Below are positions 58,375 through 64,000 of a stretch of 64,000 nucleotides of DNA, one piece after another (positions within the stretch are counted from its first letter, which is position 1; every line of letters begins with the position of its first letter). The position numbers were made by a program, and so were the translations under genes. Where the stretch lies: contig CM029631.1 of the NCBI GenBank assembly GCA_017311315.1, forward strand, positions 10,102,514 to 10,166,513, written 5' to 3'. The notes under the pieces are model-generated. The model was not told the DNA's origin and did no database searches. It saw nothing but the letters and a program-made list of their open reading frames with translations. Source of the DNA: Dendrocalamus latiflorus. Taxonomy: Eukaryota > Streptophyta > Magnoliopsida > Poales > Poaceae.

Positions 58375-60280
58375 TGTAGGACCGAAATGGCGACAGAGGG
58401 GGGGGGGTGAATGTCGCTCGCTTAAAAACGCCCCCGAAAAATCAAACACTGATTTCTCACCAGATGCAAAACAACGCAACTCACAGAAAACTTAAAATTA
58501 ATTTCTCTGAATTTTGGAAAGCATGCGACACCAAAAAATTCAGCATAAATCAGAGATTAACCAGTAAAAATTTCAGCTGAAAATACTGCTGTTTGCTCTG
58601 CATGCAAAATAGTCAAAGATCAGCAAAAGAATAAAAGGAAACGTGACCTTTCATTCCTTGCCATTCAGCCAAAACAAAAATTGCATGCAGTCTACAGGAT
58701 ACTTCAGACAACGAAAGGAAGCAGCAAACAAACAGCCCAACAGAAGCTCTGAACTTTGACTAAATCAAGGAAAATGAAGGAAAAGCTTAAGAACTTTTTG
58801 GAGAGAAACACCAAGGGACTATTCTAAATATTTTTAGGATCTTAATAAACAAGGAAACTAAGCAAGAACACAAGAATTTCAGAGATAAGCCAAGAACTGA
58901 CAAAGTACAGAGACAACACTAAAAATCAAATTACTCTCCAATCTTTGATCCTTTGGCCATGAAACTTTGAGGATATATTAGCAATAGCCACAAGACTCTC
59001 CAGACCAAATTTCATGCCATTTCACCAAAGGAATCAAGAAAGCCACCAAAACCTAGAAATGGAGATGAACTACAGAGAGAGCACAAAAACTTGAATTCCC
59101 ATCAAACCCTTGAACCTTTGGCCATGAAATTTCGGAGATAAGATAGCAATATCCACTGGAGTCTACAGTCCAAATTTCATGCCAAATCTCAAAGGAAAAC
59201 AAGAAATGCTCCAAACCCTAGAAGAGGAAAAAAGAAGAACAGAGCAAGCCCAATCTTCAAAACAGAAATTAAACTTGGTTTGCTCTTTGGATCAACTAGC
59301 CAAATGGCTTTTGAGCATCTCCCATGTCATAGCAACCCATTTTGGCACTCCTTAGCAACAAAGAACTCAAAACAACGAAAGTCAAGAAATTGCTCAAAAG
59401 GGAAGAACGAAGAACAGAGGCTACGAACTGAACAGAAACTTCAGATTTCTCATTTCTTGATCAAAAGGAAAACAGACGAGTCCCGATACCCCGACTTGAT
59501 ACAAAGGAAAGATTACAAACTCTCCACTCAATCCATTTCCTCACTCTCCCAACTCAAGAACACACCCATGCTTGCTTAGAGGGAGGAAGAACTCACTACC
59601 TAGAAACCATCGTAGGTGGTACAGAGGGAACACAACTCTGCCTATTCCACCCACTAAAGCCTAAAGCCAAAACAAACTCTCAAAGCCTCTTTTGACTGTA
59701 GCAAACCCTAATTCTCCTCCAATGCTCAAGTGGACATGCAGCCCCTCAATCCTATTTATAGCCTTGGCTAACGGATCTCCGCCCCGTTACGCCTGCTAAA
59801 TCCAACGGCGCCCGCTCCCGCTTGTGCAGCCTCGCGAATTTCCCGATTCGCCCCTCCTGCACCTTCCGGGAAGCTTCCGCGCTCCTTGCCTCGCACGCCT
59901 CGCAACCACCTCGAGTCTACGTCGTCTTTGACACATCCCGACCGTTCTGACCTCAGCGCCACCTGCGCCTAGTCCGGTCCACGTGTCTCGCCACGACTCC
60001 ACCCGATGTCCTGCAGTCACACAGACAAGAAAACACGTCAAATAGCACCGCTCGACACATGAAAGCGTAAATACCATCACACTTACCACAGACGAAGTCC
60101 AAACCTGTCGAATCAAAGAATCAGCGTCTTAATCCCATATGACCAAGTTTGACCACAGTTCGACCGAGCCCGTTGCACCACGCAACGTCAGGGTCCGAAC
60201 CACCCAAACCAAACTCGACTGACCTAAACAACTGTCAATTACTCATCACTCACATGTGGTCACCTCCACATGGTTCATCA
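58375..60280 (-). mobile_element. 3' LTR of a copia-type retrotransposon
   Basis: Read on the minus strand it starts TGATGAACCATG, directly after the polypurine tract AAGGGGGAGAT (60281-60291), and ends TTTCGGTCCTACA. It is 1906 bp long. It contains a G-run near 58396-58408 and an imperfect tandem repeat (about 58938-59055 and 59101-59222) marked by CCTTTGGCCATGAAA. The expected flanking duplication outside the LTR is CACAC (58370-58374); its partner is beyond the window. Confidence 0.85.
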
Positions 60281-60291
60281 ATCTCCCCCTT

Positions 60292-61981
60292 GATGAGTGT
60301 ATTGACAAACTCGAAAAAGCGCAAAGTTGAGTTTGAGTTTGACAAATCCAACATGGTCCAAAGAAAGAAAATGAGCTAATGACCATGTCGACAGAAGGAA
60401 CTCTAGAGCAACAACTGAAAGAGCAAATTGTTCTCCAAAGCTCTAGAATGATCCCAATTAGCTTTTTCTACCACTATTCTCCCCTTTTTGGCAATAAACA
60501 CATCAAGGATGCAAAAGAGAGAATATGATATGACAATGGATGAATATGGCTGAAGTTTGTTTATTTTAAGCATTTAGAGCCATGAGAATTATCCATATTG
60601 ACCATAATGAGATACACCAAGTCATAACTCTATAAAAAGCTATCTAGATCATGACATGACATGTATAAGCTAGCTAGAACACATAGATGACAATCTGAAA
60701 TATAGTGCATTAAGTGAGAATGTCAAGTCATCAAGAGGTAAAGTCTAACTAGAGATACCCAAGGATGATGCCGGCCATGTCAAGTAAGCTAAGCGGAACC
60801 AAGAAGCTAATATTGAGACCAACTAGAGTGCTATGCTCAAGAATGAAACATTGGCGCAAGTACTTGGTTCTTTTTATAGATTCAGCAAATTGAGCACATG
60901 AAACATTGTCTTTTTAAAGCTCATGGTCGTTTCCAACCCAATTTTTTTATGTGCTAGATCTCAAGCCTTATGCGACTACTTCAAGCGAGAAGCTTAAGAA
61001 GATAGTCTAGGTCATCCAAAACTCCCCCTGAGTTCATGCCTAGTGCAATGGCAAGCCGTCTCATTAGAAAGAATTGGTGAAATCAGTTTTTTCGCACAAA
61101 AGAGATCTTCTTCTTTTTTTAACATATTGTACTACCTCATGCTACATCAAGAGACTAAAATAGCTCAATCTAAGGCTCAATAAAAGATTCAACACTCAGC
61201 TAAGCCTAGTTGACATGGCATGAATCATAAAGATATAGCTCCAGAAAGACTAAACTCAAATGCTAGCATGACAAGTTTTACTTCAAGTTGGGCAATTTTA
61301 ATTAACTTATCATGGTAAAAGCTAGTCTACACATATGAAGTCATGATCAATCTAGCATATAAAGCACGAATCATGGCAAGGTGTACAGCATTGAAAACGT
61401 GTCAAAATAGGATAATATTCAGGGCTCAATGTAGTTATTTTACAATGCGAGATGCTAACATGCAAGAAAATCCAGCTCCCCCTCAACAAGAGATGCAACT
61501 TTAAGTTCAAGTTAAGTTATGTCAAGTTTAAGCTCCAGAAGCTCCCTAATGAACCCCCCCTGAACCAAAGCAATACGAATCGAGAAGCTGGCAAAGAAAA
61601 CAGCAAACGGGTAGTCCTTAAAGCATAGATAAGATATTGAGACAACTATGGCTCAGACTGACTCTCATCTACCCCATATGACTCCAGGACAATCAGCTGA
61701 CAGTAAATCACACACTAGAGAGCAAACACGTACCCTGTCTTCCCGAGGGTGGCCCAACCCTCGCTAGAACCTACAAGAAGTGAGTGAGCTCGACCTAGTG
61801 AGATAAAAAGCAGCTAATCCTGGCAAAAACAAGATAAGAGTTAGAAGTCTAAGCATCTCGACAAGAGAAGCACTCTAACCTATGCTGGAAGGACTAAACC
61901 CAAATGCACCCCGAGTGCAATGCAATAGAAATGAGACAGAAGCATAATATAGTAAAGAAGTAAAGCCCAAAGCCCCCCTCA
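60292..61981 (-). other. long non-coding 3' internal region of the copia-type element
   Basis: About 1.7 kb between the pol stop and the 3' LTR has no coding frame. It carries several purine tracts on the minus strand besides the one at the LTR: CAGGGGGAGT (61022), GAGGGGGAGCTGG (about 61473-61483) and a longer G run (about 61553-61561). A long spacer with repeated polypurine tracts is known from the SIRE/Maximus lineage, where an env-like frame can occur; none is seen here. Confidence 0.65.
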
Positions 61982-64000
61982 CTACAGTCCATAAGGACAA
62001 ACCACCCCAAGCTCTCCCCGTAGAGCTGAAAACCTCGAACTATCCAATGGCTTGGTGAAGATATCAGCCAACTGGTGGTCACTCTCCACAAACTGGAGCA
62101 CTATATCGCCCTTCTCTACATGGTCTCTAAGGAAGTGATAGCGAATATCAATATGCTTAGTCCGGGAGTGCTGCACTGGGTTTTTAGCAATGTTAATCGC
62201 ATAAGTGTTATCACAAAAAAGTGGAACACTGTCTATGACCAACCCAAAGTCCCGCAGGGTCGAGACCATCCAAAGTACCTGGCTACAGCAGCTGGCTGCA
62301 GCAACGTACTCGGCCTCTGCGGTGGACTGTGCAACACCGGACTGCTTCCTCGAAGACCAGGAAACGAGAGAAGTGCCAATGAACTGGCAGGTGCCGGAAG
62401 TGCTCTTCCTATCTATCCTACAGCCAGCAAAGTCTGCATCCGAAAAGGCTCTCAAGGAAAGACAGGATGAGGAAGAGTACCAGATACCATAGTCAATGGT
62501 AGCTCGAAGGTACCGAAAGATGCGCTTCACCGCCTGGTGGTGAGATACGCGAGGAGAAGCCTGAAAACGAGCACACAGACACACAGAGAAGTGTATGTCT
62601 GGTCTCGAGGCAGTGAGGTAAAGAAGGGAGCCGATCATACTTCTGAACTCTTTCTGATCAACTGGCTCGCCGTCCTCATCTGGGTCAAGATAGGCTGTAG
62701 AAGCCATGGGAGTTGACACAGGCTTACCATCACTCATGTCGAAGCGTCTCAGGAGGTCACGAGTGTACTTTCCCTGATGAAGAAATGTACCCTCCCGAGT
62801 CTGCTTGATTTGGAAGCCAAGGAAGAAAGTCAACTCGCCCATCATACTCATCTCAAACTCGGTGCTCATGACATCCGAGAACTGTGAAACCAAAGTATGG
62901 GAAGAGCCGCCAAAGATGATGTCATCGACATAGATCTGGACGAGCAGAAGGTCATTGCCATGACGGCGGATGAACAAGGTCTTATCTACTCTACCCATTT
63001 CAAACCCATGACTCAACAAGTAGGACTTAAGCCTCTCATACCAAGCTCTGGGGGCCTGCTTAAGTCCATACAACGCTTTGGAAAGCTTGAAGACATGGTG
63101 TGGGTATTTGGGGTTCTCGAAACCTGGAGGCTGTCTGACGTAAACTTCTTCCTCAATAACGCCATTAAGGAAGGCACTCTTGACGTCCATCTGGTAGAGC
63201 TTGAAACCCTTAGAAGCTGCAAAGGCAAGCAGGATTCTAATGGCCTCAAGTCGAGCTACAGGGGCAAAGGTCTCCTCGAAGTCTAGACCCTCAACCTGGG
63301 AAAACCCCTGAGCTACCAGTCTAGCCTTGTTTCGAATAACCACTCCATCCTCGCTCTGCTTGTTCTTGAACACCCACTTAGTCCCAATAATATTGTGACC
63401 TCGCGGGGGCTCGACAAGCGACCAGACCTTGTTCCTCTCGAAATTTTCTAGCTCCTCATGCATGGCGTTGACCCAAGACTCATCAGAAAGAGCATGAGAA
63501 ACATCCTTGGGCTCAAAGGAGGCAATGAAAGCAGAATGGAGACAGAATTGAGATAAGCCAGATTTTGAGCGGGTGACACGCTCGAACAGGTCTCCAATCA
63601 TCTGCTCAAAAGGATGTCTTTTCTGGATATGTCGGGGAGGTCCAGGATGAGATGAAGAAGTGGCCTCTACCTCGTGAGCTGACGAGGTAGGAACAGAGCC
63701 ACTAGCTCCAGAGGAAGCAGAAGGCATGGGCTGATCACCTGGAGGTGCGGTAGAAGACGGCACCTCAAGGGGTGGATAAGGGACTGGATCGGGTAGACAA
63801 CCCTCATCTCCATCGTCCTCGTCATCCACGAAGATGGTCTCGGACTGCTCTAAAGAACCTGAGATATCAGGCCTAGTCCCCGGACTGGCCTCGTCAAACG
63901 TCACCTCACAGGTCTCTACCATTTTGCTAGACTCGCAGTTCCAGACCCTATAAGCCCGCGAAGAAGGCGAGTAACCTAGAAAGATCCCATCACAAGAACG
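61982..64000 (-). CDS. copia-type Pol polyprotein, C-terminal part (runs off window)
   Basis: The open frame of 672 codons plus stop continues past 64000. It starts within the end of the integrase region (RSCDGIFLGYSPSSRAYRVW). A linker with Asp/Glu and Pro/Ser follows. The reverse transcriptase contains NKARLVAQGFSQVEGLDFEE, then FAPVARLEAIRILLAFA, then KLYQMDVKSAFLNGVIEEEV and the active-site YVDDIIFG. RNase H contains DADFAGCRIDRKSTSGTCQF and AQSTAEAEYVAAASCC. The end is ADIFTKPLDSSRF. This domain order (integrase before reverse transcriptase) defines Ty1/copia elements. No stop or frameshift interrupts the visible 2 kb, so the copy is fairly young. Confidence 0.95.
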   Translation of the reverse strand, partial: RSCDGIFLGYSPSSRAYRVWNCESSKMVETCEVTFDEASPGTRPDISGSLEQSETIFVDDEDDGDEGCLPDPVPYPPLEVPSSTAPPGDQPMPSASSGASGSVPTSSAHEVEATSSSHPGPPRHIQKRHPFEQMIGDLFERVTRSKSGLSQFCLHSAFIASFEPKDVSHALSDESWVNAMHEELENFERNKVWSLVEPPRGHNIIGTKWVFKNKQSEDGVVIRNKARLVAQGFSQVEGLDFEETFAPVARLEAIRILLAFAASKGFKLYQMDVKSAFLNGVIEEEVYVRQPPGFENPKYPHHVFKLSKALYGLKQAPRAWYERLKSYLLSHGFEMGRVDKTLFIRRHGNDLLLVQIYVDDIIFGGSSHTLVSQFSDVMSTEFEMSMMGELTFFLGFQIKQTREGTFLHQGKYTRDLLRRFDMSDGKPVSTPMASTAYLDPDEDGEPVDQKEFRSMIGSLLYLTASRPDIHFSVCLCARFQASPRVSHHQAVKRIFRYLRATIDYGIWYSSSSCLSLRAFSDADFAGCRIDRKSTSGTCQFIGTSLVSWSSRKQSGVAQSTAEAEYVAAASCCSQVLWMVSTLRDFGLVIDSVPLFCDNTYAINIAKNPVQHSRTKHIDIRYHFLRDHVEKGDIVLQFVESDHQLADIFTKPLDSSRFSALRGELGVVCPYGL

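Overview
The window is nuclear DNA of a grass, most probably rice or another Oryza. Reasons: GC-rich first exons with AT-rich introns, many small transposons of the Tourist, hAT and Mutator types, gypsy- and copia-type LTR elements, and conserved plant genes. Nothing suggests bacterial or organellar origin. There are no CRISPR arrays and I saw no tRNA genes. All gene models were built by hand by joining reading frames at GT..AG sites, and for the multi-exon genes the summed coding length is a multiple of three.

Five protein genes are well supported. TOM6, a small mitochondrial import subunit, lies at 5242-5412 (minus). An ARIADNE-type RBR E3 ubiquitin ligase of 5 exons and 538 aa lies at 8371-11608 (minus). 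Exocyst subunit SEC3, with 25 exons and 889 aa, lies at 16408-30085 (plus). A single-exon Jingubang-like WD40 protein of 470 aa lies at 37697-39109 (minus). A NAC transcription factor of 3 exons and 315 aa lies at 50410-52740 (minus). A sixth unit at about 31246-31684 (minus) is a small nucleolar RNA gene. It has a telo-box and TATA promoter, a convincing U15-like C/D snoRNA and a possible second C/D snoRNA.

Between the genes lie gene fossils and transposons. The fossils are a BES1/BZR1-type pseudogene that kept its intron (40822-41380), an ankyrin-type fragment present twice (32 kb and 42.5 kb) inside a local duplication, a LINE endonuclease fragment (34.4 kb) and an F-box-associated fragment (56.5 kb). 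Several transposons can be bounded exactly by target-site duplications: a 411-bp Mutator-type MITE (7511-7921), a 909-bp hAT in SEC3 intron 1, a 2394-bp antisense solo LTR in SEC3 intron 6 with two nested MITEs, an 854-bp hAT with an internal tandem duplication (39726-40579), a 3161-bp solo LTR (46555-49715) and several Tourist-like elements. The right end (58375-64000) is the 3' part of a copia-type element on the minus strand, with an open pol frame running off the window, a polypurine tract and a complete 3' LTR.

The genes are unrelated housekeeping and regulatory loci (protein import, ubiquitination, exocytosis, rRNA methylation, transcription) and do not form a shared system. The observations most worth following are the snoRNA unit, the intron-bearing BZR1-like pseudogene, and the duplicated ankyrin-type segment that brackets the WD40 gene.
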